Made by a program: the position numbers and the translations under genes. Below are positions 19,165-27,810 of a stretch of DNA of 64,000 bases, in pieces; position 1 is the stretch's first letter, and the number at the start of each line of letters is the position of its first letter. A model generated the notes under the pieces. It saw nothing but the letters and a program-made list of their open reading frames with translations, was not told the origin of the DNA and ran no database searches. Source of the DNA: Tsuneonella amylolytica (lineage in GTDB: Bacteria; Pseudomonadota; Alphaproteobacteria; Sphingomonadales; Sphingomonadaceae); NCBI RefSeq assembly GCF_003626915.1, contig NZ_CP032570.1:1978501-2042500 (forward strand), read 5' to 3'.

Positions 19165-19434
19165 GTGCGCGGCCGTCTCTGGCGGGCGGCCAATCCCGGC
19201 CTTTCGCGGGAGGACCGAGACCGTCTTGTCGCCGACCTGATGGCCGCCCGCCGTGCGGTACGCGATGCCAAGGACGATGAGGAAGCCATGAAGGCCGCCC
19301 GTGCCGCCGTGCACGCAGCGAAGGTGGCGCTGGGCGAGCGTGGCCCGGTCTGGTGGACCGACGGGGCGCCCGACTACAACCGGCACATGGCCCGAAACAC
19401 GCCCTACGCCGACTGGGCCGCTGGGGTCGAATGA
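19165..19434 (+). CDS. Conserved small basic protein of unknown function
   Basis: About 89-104 residues, soluble and helix-rich. The conserved pieces are VVRGRLWRAANPGL, LVADLMAARRAVRDA, AAVHAAKVALGERGPVWW and the C-terminal DGAPDYNRHMARNTPYADW. I have the impression of a family common in sphingomonads, but no function is known. The start is unresolved: recognisable sequence begins upstream (SPDKRYIVVRG) near 19141, with only a CTG at 19123 between it and the regulator's stop; the first standard codon is GTG 19165, used here. Confidence 0.65.
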   Translation: MRGRLWRAANPGLSREDRDRLVADLMAARRAVRDAKDDEEAMKAARAAVHAAKVALGERGPVWWTDGAPDYNRHMARNTPYADWAAGVE

Positions 19435-19438
19435 TCCG

Positions 19439-20281
19439 TTAAGGCGCCCGGCGCGCTTCGTAGGTGATGCGGATGCGCACCCATTCGCCGACGAGCGACT
19501 TTCCGCCCTTTACCGGAGGGCGGACCTGGAACTGCCAGGCCGCTGCCAGCACCGCGCGCCCGAGTGTTCCGGGATCGGGATACTCGTCGAGGAGGTAGCA
19601 GTCCTCCACCCGCCACGCGGGCGCGGTGCGGCAGTTGATCGTCGCCCACCCGGGCTGGTCGACGGTGGACAGGTAGCCGCGCAGATCCTGCTGGCTCGGC
19701 TCGCGGTACCAGCGGGCGGCATAGACCGGCTCGCCGCGAGGCCCGCTGCCGACAATCTGCGAATCTCCCGACGACGATGCGCGAGACCCGCCCGCGGGGC
19801 CGCTGACATCGTCGCGCAAACGGGCCGCGATCCGGCCGGGTACGGCGGCAGCCGGCGCTGCCGGAGTACTGGTTGCGACGGGCAGGGTCGCCGCGGGCGT
19901 GGGCATGGGCCGAGGGGCGGGGACCGGCACCGGCAGCGCGGAAGGCTGGCGCTCCACCGGGGGACGGGGCGGCTGTTGCACCGGATCGAGCGGCGAGGGC
20001 CGCGTTTCGCGTTCGGGCTGCGGCTCGACTTCCGGCGCCGGCGGCGTGTCCGGCGCGAAGGTCACGCTCGTCAGGCTCTCGGCGCCCTCGCGCGAACCGG
20101 TTATGCCCTGCCCCAGCGTGAGCAGCAGGAGGAGCAGGAAGCTTTCCAGCGCCAATGCCAGCGCCATTCCCACGAACCGCCGGCGCACCTCCGGCCACCG
20201 CGCGTCGAACGCGGCGAAGATGCCGCGCGGGCGATCGCCGTCCGGATCGTACGCGGCGTGAGGGGGGAAGTCGGTGGTCAT
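19439..20281 (-). CDS. TonB-like energy transducer protein
   Basis: A 280-residue protein with a cytoplasmic N-terminus, one membrane segment (VGMALALALESFLLLLLLTLG), a long periplasmic proline-rich spacer (about residues 75-160) and a C-terminal domain with LRGYLSTVDQPGWA, CRTAPAWRVEDC and AAAWQFQVRPPVKGG, similar in strand order to the TonB C-terminal fold. TonB proteins transmit the proton-motive force to outer-membrane receptors. No exbB/exbD or receptor is adjacent, so the partner is unknown; the two cysteines suggest a disulphide. Confidence 0.7.
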   Translation of the reverse strand: MTTDFPPHAAYDPDGDRPRGIFAAFDARWPEVRRRFVGMALALALESFLLLLLLTLGQGITGSREGAESLTSVTFAPDTPPAPEVEPQPERETRPSPLDPVQQPPRPPVERQPSALPVPVPAPRPMPTPAATLPVATSTPAAPAAAVPGRIAARLRDDVSGPAGGSRASSSGDSQIVGSGPRGEPVYAARWYREPSQQDLRGYLSTVDQPGWATINCRTAPAWRVEDCYLLDEYPDPGTLGRAVLAAAWQFQVRPPVKGGKSLVGEWVRIRITYEARRAP

Positions 20282-20344
20282 GGGGCGGATGGTCCAAACC
20301 CCAATGCCGGATGCAGGCGCCCGGCACCAGTGCCGCGTCGCCCG

Positions 20345-21853
20345 TCAGGCGCGCGGAGCGCTGCGGCGATAGCTCAGGGCCTCGGCGACATGGATCCGGC
20401 CGACCGTCTCCGCCCCCGACAGATCGGCGATCGTGCGCGCGACCCGGCGGATGCGGGTATAGCCGCGCGCCGATAGCCTCATCGCCTCGGCCGCCTGCAT
20501 CAGCAGCTTCGCTCCCGGCTCGTCGGGCGCGGCGAAGCGCTCCAGCGGCTCGCCGTCGAGTTCGGCATTGGTGCGCGCACCGGTTTCGGCGGCGCGGGCG
20601 GTCTGGACGGCGCGTGCGGCGGCGACCCGGGCGGCGACTTCGGCGCTGCCTTCGGCGGGCGGGGGCAGCGCGAGGTCCATGGCGCTCACCGGGTCAACCT
20701 CCACATGGAGATCGATACGGTCGAGCATCGGGCCTGACACCTTGCTTTGGTAGTCGGCGGCACAGCGCGGCGCGCGGCTGCATGCGAGCGCCGGGTCGCC
20801 GAGGTGGCCGCATCGGCACGGGTTCATCGCGGCGACCATCTGGACGCGCGCGGGAAAGCTGACGTGCGCGTTGGCGCGGGCGACGTCGACCTTGCCGGTC
20901 TCGAGCGGCTGGCGCAGCGAATCGAGCACCGCGCGCTGGAATTCGGGCAGTTCGTCGAGAAACAGGACGCCGAGATGCGCGAGGCTGACTTCGCCCGGCT
21001 TCACCTTCAGCCCGCCGCCGGTAAGCGCGGCCATGCTGGCCGAATGGTGAGGCGCGCGGAACGGGCGGACGCGGCTGATCCGGCCGCCTTCGAGCGTGCC
21101 TGCGACCGAGGCGACCATGCTGGTCTCCAGCGCCTCGGCCGGAGTGAGCGGCGGAAGAATGCCCGGTAGGCAACTTGCCAGCAGCGACTTGCCCGCACCC
21201 GGAGGGCCGATCATCAGCAGGTTGTGCCCGCCGGCCGCCGCGATCTCGAGCGCGCGCTTGGCGGTTTCCTGGCCCTTCACTTGGCGCAGGTCCGGACCGA
21301 AGCCGGGCTCCTCCACCTCGCCGGGAAGCGGATCGGGCAGCCGCTGCGTGCCTTTCAGATGGTTGAGCAGGCTGACGAGATCGGGCGCGGCGATCACCGG
21401 CACGCCGCTCGCCCAGCGGGCTTCCGACCCCTGGCTGGCAGGGCAGATCAGGCCCGCCTCCTGCTCGCTGGCATGGATCGCCGCGAGCAGGACGCCGGGC
21501 GAAGCCGCGATGCGGCCGTCGAGTGCCAGCTCGCCCACCGCGATCCAGTCGCCGAGCTGCTCGGCATCGGTCACGCCCATCGCCGCCAGCAGGGCGAGCG
21601 CGATGGGCAGGTCGTAGTGGCTGCCCTCCTTGGGCAGGTCGGCTGGCGACAGGTTGATCGTGATCCGCTTGGGCGGCAGGCTGAGGCCCATCGCGGCGAG
21701 CGCGGCGTGGACCCGTTCGCGGCTTTCGGCCACCGCCTTGTCGGGCAGGCCGACGACATTGAAGCGCGGCATGCCGGCGGCGACCTGGCATTGCACCTCG
21801 ACGCTGCGCGCCTCCAGCCCGAGATAGGCCACCGTCCGGACCAGTGCGACCAC
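20345..21853 (-). CDS. comM: YifB/ComM family Mg-chelatase-like AAA+ ATPase
   Basis: A 502-residue protein: N-terminal ChlI domain (FNVVGLPDKAVAESRERV and INLSPADLPKEGSHYDLPIA), AAA+ motor with Walker A GPPGAGKSLLA and Walker B VLFLDELPEF, and a C-terminal helical domain with the zinc ligands in MNPCRCGHLGD. In competent bacteria ComM is a helicase promoting branch migration during integration of imported DNA. GTG 21853 gives the family's usual length; the open frame reaches further upstream without homology. It is divergent from the next gene by 97 bp. Confidence 0.93.
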   Translation of the reverse strand: MVALVRTVAYLGLEARSVEVQCQVAAGMPRFNVVGLPDKAVAESRERVHAALAAMGLSLPPKRITINLSPADLPKEGSHYDLPIALALLAAMGVTDAEQLGDWIAVGELALDGRIAASPGVLLAAIHASEQEAGLICPASQGSEARWASGVPVIAAPDLVSLLNHLKGTQRLPDPLPGEVEEPGFGPDLRQVKGQETAKRALEIAAAGGHNLLMIGPPGAGKSLLASCLPGILPPLTPAEALETSMVASVAGTLEGGRISRVRPFRAPHHSASMAALTGGGLKVKPGEVSLAHLGVLFLDELPEFQRAVLDSLRQPLETGKVDVARANAHVSFPARVQMVAAMNPCRCGHLGDPALACSRAPRCAADYQSKVSGPMLDRIDLHVEVDPVSAMDLALPPPAEGSAEVAARVAAARAVQTARAAETGARTNAELDGEPLERFAAPDEPGAKLLMQAAEAMRLSARGYTRIRRVARTIADLSGAETVGRIHVAEALSYRRSAPRA

Positions 21854-21950
21854 CGAAACCCCCTGAATTGCCGGCGCGTTCTGGCGGGCAAAGCGGGGAT
21901 GGTCAACGCAATCGCAAGTATAGCGCTTCGCCTTTTCGCAAGGGCGCCGG

Positions 21951-22667
21951 ATGCATTTCGTGGCCATGCGTTCGCTTGCCGCCCCGTTCCTTGCACTCGT
22001 TGCTCTCATTGCCGCTCCGGCACAGGCGCAGCGCCATGTGACGGTGATCGTCGCCGAATGGGTGGAGGCGGAAGGGGCCGGGCGCTTCGTCGCGGGCCGC
22101 GGCCCCGCACTGCCGGAAGGCGAAGCCTTCGGACCGTTCAGGGTGATCGGCGACGACCGGGCCGCGCTCGTCGATGCGACCGATGCCGCCAGCCCCCGCC
22201 AGTTCGCCGCGATGCTGGCCCGGCACCCCGGTATCGCGACGATCGAAATGGTCGAGTGCCCCGGAACCGACGACGATACCGCGAACCTTGCGCTCGGTCG
22301 GATGATTCGCGAACGCGGCATCGCGACCCATGTGCCGGCCGGTGGCTCGGTACGCTCGGGCGCGGTCGAGCTGTTCCTGGCCGGCGCGACCCGCCGCATC
22401 GACGACGGGGCGGAGTTCGCCGTTCATTCATGGCGCGATTCGGACGGCCGCGAGGCTGGCGATTTCGACGTCGATGCCGCGCCCAACCGGGCCTACATCG
22501 AATACTATCGCGAGATGGGGCTCGCCGATGCGCAGGCGTTTTACGCTATGACTAACTCGGTCCCCAACGAGGGCGCGCGCTGGCTCACCGCGGCCGAGAT
22601 GCGCGAATGGATCGGTTCGAAGGCACCGAGCATCGCTTACCTTGACTTGGGGGCGGGCTTCCCATAG
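21951..22667 (+). CDS. Exported ClpP-fold protein (COG3904-like)
   Basis: A 238-residue exported protein. A signal peptide ends near APAQAQR. The body has FAAMLARHPGIATIEMVECPG, THVPAGGSVRSGAVELFLAGA and DGAEFAVHSWRD, arranged as in crotonase/ClpP-fold proteins of the COG3904 periplasmic group. In that fold the Ser of the SxxA turn (GGSVRSGAVE) would take the nucleophile place and His of VHSW the base; this pairing is inference. Substrate unknown. An AAGG site precedes ATG 21951. The rpmH promoter lies over its last codons. Confidence 0.7.
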   Translation: MHFVAMRSLAAPFLALVALIAAPAQAQRHVTVIVAEWVEAEGAGRFVAGRGPALPEGEAFGPFRVIGDDRAALVDATDAASPRQFAAMLARHPGIATIEMVECPGTDDDTANLALGRMIRERGIATHVPAGGSVRSGAVELFLAGATRRIDDGAEFAVHSWRDSDGREAGDFDVDAAPNRAYIEYYREMGLADAQAFYAMTNSVPNEGARWLTAAEMREWIGSKAPSIAYLDLGAGFP

Positions 22668-22670
22668 TGG
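22642..22670 (+). promoter_or_regulatory. rpmH promoter
   Basis: TTGACT (22642-22647), 17-bp spacer starting TGG, TAGTGG (22665-22670); about 55 nt of leader before rpmH. It sits inside the 3' end of the preceding gene. Confidence 0.65.
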
Positions 22671-22732
22671 CGCGCCCCTGACGGCGGTCCTCGCGGGCTG
22701 CCCCTTTTGCATTCTTAGATACCGAGGATCCG

Positions 22733-22867
22733 ATGAAGCGGACTTTCCAGCCCAGCAATCTCGTGCGCGCCCGTCGCCACGGTTTCTTCGCGCGCAAGGC
22801 GACCCCGGGCGGTCGCAAGGTCCTGCGCGCCCGCCGCGCTCGCGGCCGCAAGAAGCTCTGCGCCTAA
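22733..22867 (+). CDS. rpmH: 50S ribosomal protein L34
   Basis: Basic 44-residue large-subunit protein. [38 protein letters not shown] and GRKKL are diagnostic. It opens the conserved run rpmH-rnpA-yidD-yidC-engB. A CGAGGA site lies before the ATG. A terminator follows before rnpA, so rpmH may be transcribed at a higher rate than the genes downstream. Confidence 0.97.
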   Translation: MKRTFQPSNLVRARRHGFFARKATPGGRKVLRARRARGRKKLCA

Positions 22868-22939
22868 CCTTCTGGCGCCTCGGGCGCCGGCGGCTGCCTC
22901 TGCGGTGTTTGGCATCGGCCTAACCAGCCGACGCCCCTT

Positions 22940-22966
22940 CGGGCTCCCTCGTCGGGAGCCCGTTTT
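22940..22966 (+). terminator. Rho-independent terminator after rpmH
   Basis: Stem CGGGCTCCC (22940-22948) / GGGAGCCCG (22954-22962), 5-nt loop, followed by TTTT. Confidence 0.85.
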
Positions 22967-23023
22967 CGTGCCCGGCGTCAAAGCCTCGCATCGGCGGCCC
23001 TTCCATCGGGTGTATTAGTCGCC

Positions 23024-23029
23024 TATATC
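23024..23029 (+). promoter_or_regulatory. -10 element before rnpA
   Basis: TATATC ends 8 nt before the rnpA ATG with no Shine-Dalgarno; the -35 candidate at 17 bp (TTCCAT) is poor. Placed just after the rpmH terminator, it would give a leaderless rnpA transcript. Confidence 0.35.
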
Positions 23030-23037
23030 GCCTTTGC

Positions 23038-23403
23038 ATGACCGTTTCCACCATCCGCAAGCGGCCCGATTTCCTCGCGGCGAATCGCGGGCTCCGCGTG
23101 GCACGGCCCGGGTTCGTCCTGCTCGCGCAGCCCAACGGCGGGCGCGGCAAGCGGTTCGGCATCACCGTGACCAAGAAGATCGGCAACGCGGTCGTGCGCA
23201 ACCGGATGAAGCGGCGCTTTCGCGAACTGCTGCGCGCGGCACTGCCCGGCGAAGGACTACCCGATACCGACCACGTGCTTATCGGCCGCGAAGGCGGGGT
23301 TGGGCGCGATTTCGCGAAGATGCGCGCCGAACTCGCCGAAGCGCTCGCGCGCGCGGCCGCCGGCGAGGGCGATCCGCCCCGCCGCCGCAGGCCCGCCCGG
23401 TGA
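23038..23403 (+). CDS. rnpA: Ribonuclease P protein component
   Basis: Protein subunit of RNase P, which binds the RNA subunit and the 5' leader of pre-tRNA. The 121-residue protein has [12 protein letters not shown], the [23 protein letters not shown] signature helix (RNR motif) and a basic tail. Its TGA overlaps the GTG of yidD by 4 bp. The RNA subunit gene (rnpB) is not in this window. Confidence 0.95.
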   Translation: MTVSTIRKRPDFLAANRGLRVARPGFVLLAQPNGGRGKRFGITVTKKIGNAVVRNRMKRRFRELLRAALPGEGLPDTDHVLIGREGGVGRDFAKMRAELAEALARAAAGEGDPPRRRRPAR

Positions 23404-23609
23404 AGCAAATCCTCATCCTCGTCGCTCGCGCATGGCAATTGGGCCCCAGCCGCATCCTGCCTCCGTCATGCCGCTATGCCCCATCCTGTTCCGCCTATGC
23501 GATCGAGGCGCTGGAGAAGCACGGGGCAATCAAGGGTGGATGGATCGCGGCGAAGCGTATAATGCGCTGCCACCCCTGGGGCGGGCACGGCTACGATCCG
23601 GTGCCCTGA
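23400..23609 (+). CDS. yidD: Membrane protein insertion efficiency factor YidD
   Basis: A 69-residue basic, amphipathic protein that helps YidC-mediated insertion. The three-Cys block [18 protein letters not shown] and [15 protein letters not shown] are diagnostic. GTG 23400 overlaps the rnpA stop, which implies coupling; yidC begins 34 bp later. Confidence 0.95.
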   Translation: MKQILILVARAWQLGPSRILPPSCRYAPSCSAYAIEALEKHGAIKGGWIAAKRIMRCHPWGGHGYDPVP

Positions 23610-23643
23610 CGACATACCCCAACAGGATACGGGAACGCCTTTC

Positions 23644-25425
23644 TTGGACAACCAGCGCAATCTTCTCCTCGCCGTGGTGCTGTGCGGCTTGCTCCTCTTC
23701 GGGTGGGATTTCGCCATGCAGCGGATTTATCCGCAGCCGGTCGAGGAAGTTCGCCGCGATACCGCGACAGCTCCGGTGGCGACCACCGCTGACGGGAAGA
23801 AGGTGGTCCGCACTCGCGAGGGCGGACTGACCGATCCGGCGATGGTGGCGCTCGAGAAGCGCGACCTCGCCACCGTTCTGAAAAGCCCCGAGCGGGTGCG
23901 CATCGATGCACCCGAACTGGCAGGATCAATCGACCTCGTCGGCGCGCGGATCGACGACCTGACGCTGAAGACCCACCGCGAAACGGTCGACAAGTCGTCC
24001 GGCCCGGTGCGTCTGTTCAGCCCGGCGGGAACTCCGGCGCAGCACTTCGCGCAGTTCGGCTGGGTGGGCGAGGGCGTGAAGGTTCCGACCGCGCAGACCG
24101 TGTGGCAGGCGACCGGCGGACCGCTCGCCCCCGGCACGCCGGTCACCCTGCGCTGGGCCAACGGTTCGGGCCAGGTCTTCACGATCGAACTGTCGATCGA
24201 CAGCGAATACATGATCACGGCCAAGCAGACGGTCGCCAACGCATCGGGCCGGCCCGTCGTCGTGCGCCCGTTCGCCACCGTCAGCCGCACCAGCGCGACG
24301 GCAAGCGCCAGCACCTTTACACTGCATTCGGGCCCCATCGGCTATTTCGGCGACGGGGTCGATTTCGGCACCGACTACGACGACGTCGCCGAAACAGGGC
24401 GGGTGACGCCCGAGGGCCGCGCCCGTTGGCTGGGCTTCACCGACATCTATTGGCTGTCGGCAATCATTCCGCAGTCTCGCACGCGGGTTGACGCGGATTT
24501 TCGGTCTATGGGCGGCGATCTGGTTCGTGCGGACGCTATCTACGACCCTGTGACCGTTCCGAACGGCCGACAGATTTCCCGCACCACACAACTCTTCGCA
24601 GGCGCCAAGGATGCCGACGTGCTGGGCGGTTACGAGGCCGCCGGCGTACCGGGGTTCCAGAACGCGATCGACTGGGGCTGGTTCGGCGTCATCGAGAAGC
24701 CGATCCACTGGCTGCTCGCCAAGCTCTATGATCTCGTCGGCAACTTCGGCCTCGCGATCATCCTCCTCACGTTCGTCGTGCGCGGGGCGATGTTCCCCAT
24801 CGCGCAGAAACAGTTCGCCAGCATGGCGGCAATGCGGGCGATCCAGCCCAAGATGAAGGCGCTGCAGGACCGCTACAAGGACGACCGGCAGAAACAGCAG
24901 CAGGAGATCATGGCGCTCTACAAGAGCGAGGGCGTGAACCCGCTCGCGGGCTGCCTGCCGATCCTGCTGCAGATCCCAATCTTCTTCGGCTTGTACAAGG
25001 TGCTGATGATCTCGATCGACATGCGCCACAAGCCGTTCGCGCTGTGGATCAACGACCTGTCGGCGCCCGATCCGCTGCATATCCTCAACCTGTTCGGCCT
25101 GCTGCCGTTCACGCCTCCCAGTTTTCTGGCGATCGGTCCGCTGGCGGTCCTGCTCGGTATCTCGATGTGGCTGACGTTCCGCCTCAATCCGCCGGCGTCG
25201 GACCCGATCCAGGCAAAGATGTTCGCGATCATGCCGTGGATCCTGATGTTCGTGATGGCCCCCTTCGCGGCCGGCCTGCTGATCTACTGGATCACCTCGA
25301 ACCTGCTGACGCTGGCGCAGCAGAGCTACCTCTATTCCAAGCATCCGCAGCTGCGCGCGCAGGCGATCAAGGACAAGGAAGACAAGGAACGCGCCGCCGC
25401 CGGCGAGGCGAAGGCCGCCAAGTGA
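23644..25425 (+). CDS. yidC: Membrane protein insertase YidC
   Basis: Inserts and folds inner-membrane proteins with or without SecYEG. The 593-residue protein has the Gram-negative layout: first membrane segment (LLLAVVLCGLLLFGWDFAM), a large periplasmic beta domain (about 55-345), then the insertase core with five helices, including the conserved NPLAGCLPILLQIPIFFGLYKVL and a basic C-terminal tail. The start is TTG 23644, placing 10 residues before the first helix; no better ATG precedes it. Codon use between about 24480 and 24600 is visibly lower in GC than the rest. Confidence 0.96.
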   Translation: MDNQRNLLLAVVLCGLLLFGWDFAMQRIYPQPVEEVRRDTATAPVATTADGKKVVRTREGGLTDPAMVALEKRDLATVLKSPERVRIDAPELAGSIDLVGARIDDLTLKTHRETVDKSSGPVRLFSPAGTPAQHFAQFGWVGEGVKVPTAQTVWQATGGPLAPGTPVTLRWANGSGQVFTIELSIDSEYMITAKQTVANASGRPVVVRPFATVSRTSATASASTFTLHSGPIGYFGDGVDFGTDYDDVAETGRVTPEGRARWLGFTDIYWLSAIIPQSRTRVDADFRSMGGDLVRADAIYDPVTVPNGRQISRTTQLFAGAKDADVLGGYEAAGVPGFQNAIDWGWFGVIEKPIHWLLAKLYDLVGNFGLAIILLTFVVRGAMFPIAQKQFASMAAMRAIQPKMKALQDRYKDDRQKQQQEIMALYKSEGVNPLAGCLPILLQIPIFFGLYKVLMISIDMRHKPFALWINDLSAPDPLHILNLFGLLPFTPPSFLAIGPLAVLLGISMWLTFRLNPPASDPIQAKMFAIMPWILMFVMAPFAAGLLIYWITSNLLTLAQQSYLYSKHPQLRAQAIKDKEDKERAAAGEAKAAK

Positions 25426-25435
25426 GCGCGGCGAA

Positions 25436-26089
25436 ATGAGCGAGGTCGATCAGGCCGAGCGGGAGGAACTCGCCGAACGCGCCCGCAAGCTGTTGACCGG
25501 CCGCGTCGAGTTCCTGCTGTCGGCGCCCCAGCTCAAGTTCCTGCCCGAGCCCGAGGTGCCCGAGATCGCGTTTGCCGGACGGTCGAACGTGGGCAAAAGC
25601 TCGCTCCTCAACGCCCTCACCAATCGCAAGAGCCTGGCGCGCGCCTCGGTCACGCCGGGGCGTACGCAGGAACTGAACTTCTTCGACGTCGGCGAGCCGC
25701 TCGCCATCCGGCTGGTGGACATGCCCGGCTACGGTTTCGCCAAGGCGCCGGTGAAGGTCGTCGAACGGTGGAAGATGCTGGTGCGCGATTTCCTGCGCGG
25801 GCGGGCGGTGCTGAAACGAACGCTGGTGCTGATCGACAGCCGCCACGGGCCCAAGGACGTCGATCGCGAGATGATGAAGATGCTCGACGAGGCGGCCGTC
25901 GGCTACCGGCTGGTCCTGACCAAGGCCGACAAGATCAAGGCGAGCGAGCTCGCCGCGGTGACGGCCGCGACCGAGGCCGAAGCGCGCAAGCACGTTGCCG
26001 CCTATCCCGAAATCAGCGTGACTTCGAGCGAGAAGGGCATGGGTATCGCCGAACTGCGCGCCGCGGTGCTCGCCGACGCCGAAAGCTGA
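25436..26089 (+). CDS. engB: Ribosome biogenesis GTP-binding protein EngB/YsxC
   Basis: GTPase needed for 50S subunit assembly. The 217-residue protein has G1 GRSNVGKSS, the G2 Thr in TPGRTQELNF, G3 DMPGYGFAKAP and G4 TKADKIK. ATG 25436 lies 10 bp after the yidC stop, continuing the rpmH-rnpA-yidD-yidC run. It is 7 kb from dnaA's usual neighbours, so this run and the dnaA locus are separated in this genome. Confidence 0.95.
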   Translation: MSEVDQAEREELAERARKLLTGRVEFLLSAPQLKFLPEPEVPEIAFAGRSNVGKSSLLNALTNRKSLARASVTPGRTQELNFFDVGEPLAIRLVDMPGYGFAKAPVKVVERWKMLVRDFLRGRAVLKRTLVLIDSRHGPKDVDREMMKMLDEAAVGYRLVLTKADKIKASELAAVTAATEAEARKHVAAYPEISVTSSEKGMGIAELRAAVLADAES

Positions 26090-26098
26090 GTTCGGCGC

Positions 26099-26506
26099 TC
26101 AGTAGTCGCCCCGTCCGTGCGTCCAAGCATGGGCAAGCCGGTGATAGCGGTCTCCCCCTTCCCGCGCCATCCGGTCGGCGAAATCGAGGGTCGCGCGCAT
26201 GCAGGCGGCATCCAGCCGGTCGGCGAAATGCATGCCGCAGCGGTCTTCGGTCTGCCACACGATCTCGCCGTAGATTTCGAAGCCGAGCCACGACAGCCGA
26301 CCCGCGATAAGGCGGCGCGGGCGCATCAGGCGAAAGCATGCACCCGTCGCCGAGATATCCTCGATATGGGCGCGAATGTCGGCTTCGGAATCGAGGAATC
26401 GCGCGCTGATGTCGACCGGATGACGTGTCGAGCGGCGGCGTCCGACGAGCTCGTCAAGAGACGGCCTGAGTTCCGGCGCCGCCTGTTGCGGAGTGGTTGC
26501 GAGCAT
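26099..26506 (-). CDS. PilZ-domain protein (c-di-GMP binding)
   Basis: A 135-residue single PilZ domain. The RRRSTRHPVD stretch supplies the RxxxR motif and EDISATGACF the DxSxxG motif that bind cyclic di-GMP; IYGEIVWQ and CGMHF follow as usual. It has no output domain, so it probably acts by protein contact in motility, adhesion or cellulose/pilus control (inference). The gap upstream is AT-rich, with TTTACC and TAATCC 15 bp apart. Confidence 0.88.
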   Translation of the reverse strand: MLATTPQQAAPELRPSLDELVGRRRSTRHPVDISARFLDSEADIRAHIEDISATGACFRLMRPRRLIAGRLSWLGFEIYGEIVWQTEDRCGMHFADRLDAACMRATLDFADRMAREGGDRYHRLAHAWTHGRGDY

Positions 26507-26613
26507 GGATGCGACCCCATTTTGCGGTGATTGCCCTTCGAATGCGTAAGGGTTTCTCCGTGTTCCCCAACCATCGGATTATGAAGGTTTATTTCGGGTA
26601 AACGCGACCGGGC

Positions 26614-27036
26614 TCAGGTGGCGAACAGGGCGTCGAGACTGGCGAAGGCCTTCATCTCGATCGCATTGCCGCTGGGGTCGCGAAAGAACATCGTGCGCTG
26701 TTCGCCCGGTTCGCCAGCAAAGCGGGTGTAGGGCTCGATTTCGAAATGCGTTCCGGCAGCGCGCATCCGTTCCGCAAGCGCGCCAAAGTCCTCGAGCGTC
26801 AGGACAACGCCGAAATGCGGTACAGGTACGCCATGCCCGTCGACATGGTTGACCGCCGCATCCCCGTTGTGCGCGGTCGGCGCGAGGTGCGCGACGATCT
26901 GGTGGCCCATGAAGTCGAAGTCGATCCATTCGTCGCTGCTCCGCCCTTCCGCACAGCCGAGGACGCCGCCGTAGAAGGCGCGCGCTTCGGCAAGGTCGCG
27001 GACGGGGAAGGCGAGGTGGAACGGGCGCAGCGTCAT
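26614..27036 (-). CDS. VOC (glyoxalase/bleomycin resistance-like) family protein
   Basis: A 140-residue protein of the vicinal oxygen chelate superfamily. [22 protein letters not shown] carries the first metal His, [15 protein letters not shown] the second and [15 protein letters not shown] the catalytic Glu. The subfamily, with MGHQIVAH, is mostly annotated as glyoxalase-like dioxygenase; substrate unknown. A CAGGAGCG site precedes ATG 27036. Confidence 0.88.
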   Translation of the reverse strand: MTLRPFHLAFPVRDLAEARAFYGGVLGCAEGRSSDEWIDFDFMGHQIVAHLAPTAHNGDAAVNHVDGHGVPVPHFGVVLTLEDFGALAERMRAAGTHFEIEPYTRFAGEPGEQRTMFFRDPSGNAIEMKAFASLDALFAT

Positions 27037-27081
27037 CGCTCCTGACTAGCGCCGCGGCGCCCGCGCGCAAGGCGTTCAGCC

Positions 27082-27110
27082 TCGACACCCGCCCGGTGAA
27101 TGCCTAGGGC
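27082..27110 (+). promoter_or_regulatory. Candidate GST promoter
   Basis: TCGACA (27082-27087), 17-bp spacer, TAGGGC (27105-27110), about 28 bp before ATG 27139. One mismatch from TTGACA. Confidence 0.5.
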
Positions 27111-27138
27111 GCCCGGAGGCGGGCAACAGGGTAGCCAG

Positions 27139-27810
27139 ATGAAGCTGATCGTCGGCAACAGGAATTATTCGAGCTGGTCGCTGCGAGGGTGGCTCGCGTG
27201 CAAGCAGTCGGGCCTCTCGTTCGAGGAACTGACCGTTCCGCTCTACGGCGACGAGTGGGACGAGATGAAGCGCGACATGGGCGAGATCCAGCCCAGCCAC
27301 GGCAAGGTGCCGATCCTGTGGGACGGCGACACGGTGATTTGGGACAGCCTCGCCATCCTCGAGTATCTCGCCGACCGGGTCGGGCGCGACCGTTTCTGGC
27401 CGAAGGACGACACGCCCCGCGGCATGGCCCGGGCGATGGTCGCGGAAATGCATTCCGGTTACCTGCCGCTGCGCCGCCAATGCCCGATGAACGTGCGCAT
27501 GCGCCACGAAGGGGTCCGGATCGGCGACGATGCGAAGGCCGACATCGTACGCATCCTCCAGCTCTGGGCCGAGGCCCGCGCCCGGTTCGGGCGAGGCGGG
27601 CCGTTCCTGTTCGGCACGTTCGGCGCGGCCGACATCTTCTACGCCCCGGTCGTCAGCCGCTTCCTCACTTACGGAATCGGCGTGCCCGGTTTCGCGCAGG
27701 CCTATATGGAGGCCATGTGGGAACACGAATGGATGCAGGCATGGATCGCGGCCGCCGAGAACGAGCAATGGGTAATCGAACAATGGGACAGCGTACCGGC
27801 GGCCGGCTGA
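27139..27810 (+). CDS. Glutathione S-transferase family protein
   Basis: A 223-residue cytosolic protein with the thioredoxin-like N-terminal domain (KLIVGNRNYSSWSLRGWLA, with a Ser in the catalytic position), the cis-Pro in HGKVPILWD and DSLAILEYLADR, and an all-helical C-terminal domain. The NYSSWS motif is typical of a GST subgroup with unknown substrates, sometimes near aromatic or homogentisate pathways. Its 3' end overlaps the following nuclease gene by 28 bp in another frame. Confidence 0.9.
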   Translation: MKLIVGNRNYSSWSLRGWLACKQSGLSFEELTVPLYGDEWDEMKRDMGEIQPSHGKVPILWDGDTVIWDSLAILEYLADRVGRDRFWPKDDTPRGMARAMVAEMHSGYLPLRRQCPMNVRMRHEGVRIGDDAKADIVRILQLWAEARARFGRGGPFLFGTFGAADIFYAPVVSRFLTYGIGVPGFAQAYMEAMWEHEWMQAWIAAAENEQWVIEQWDSVPAAG

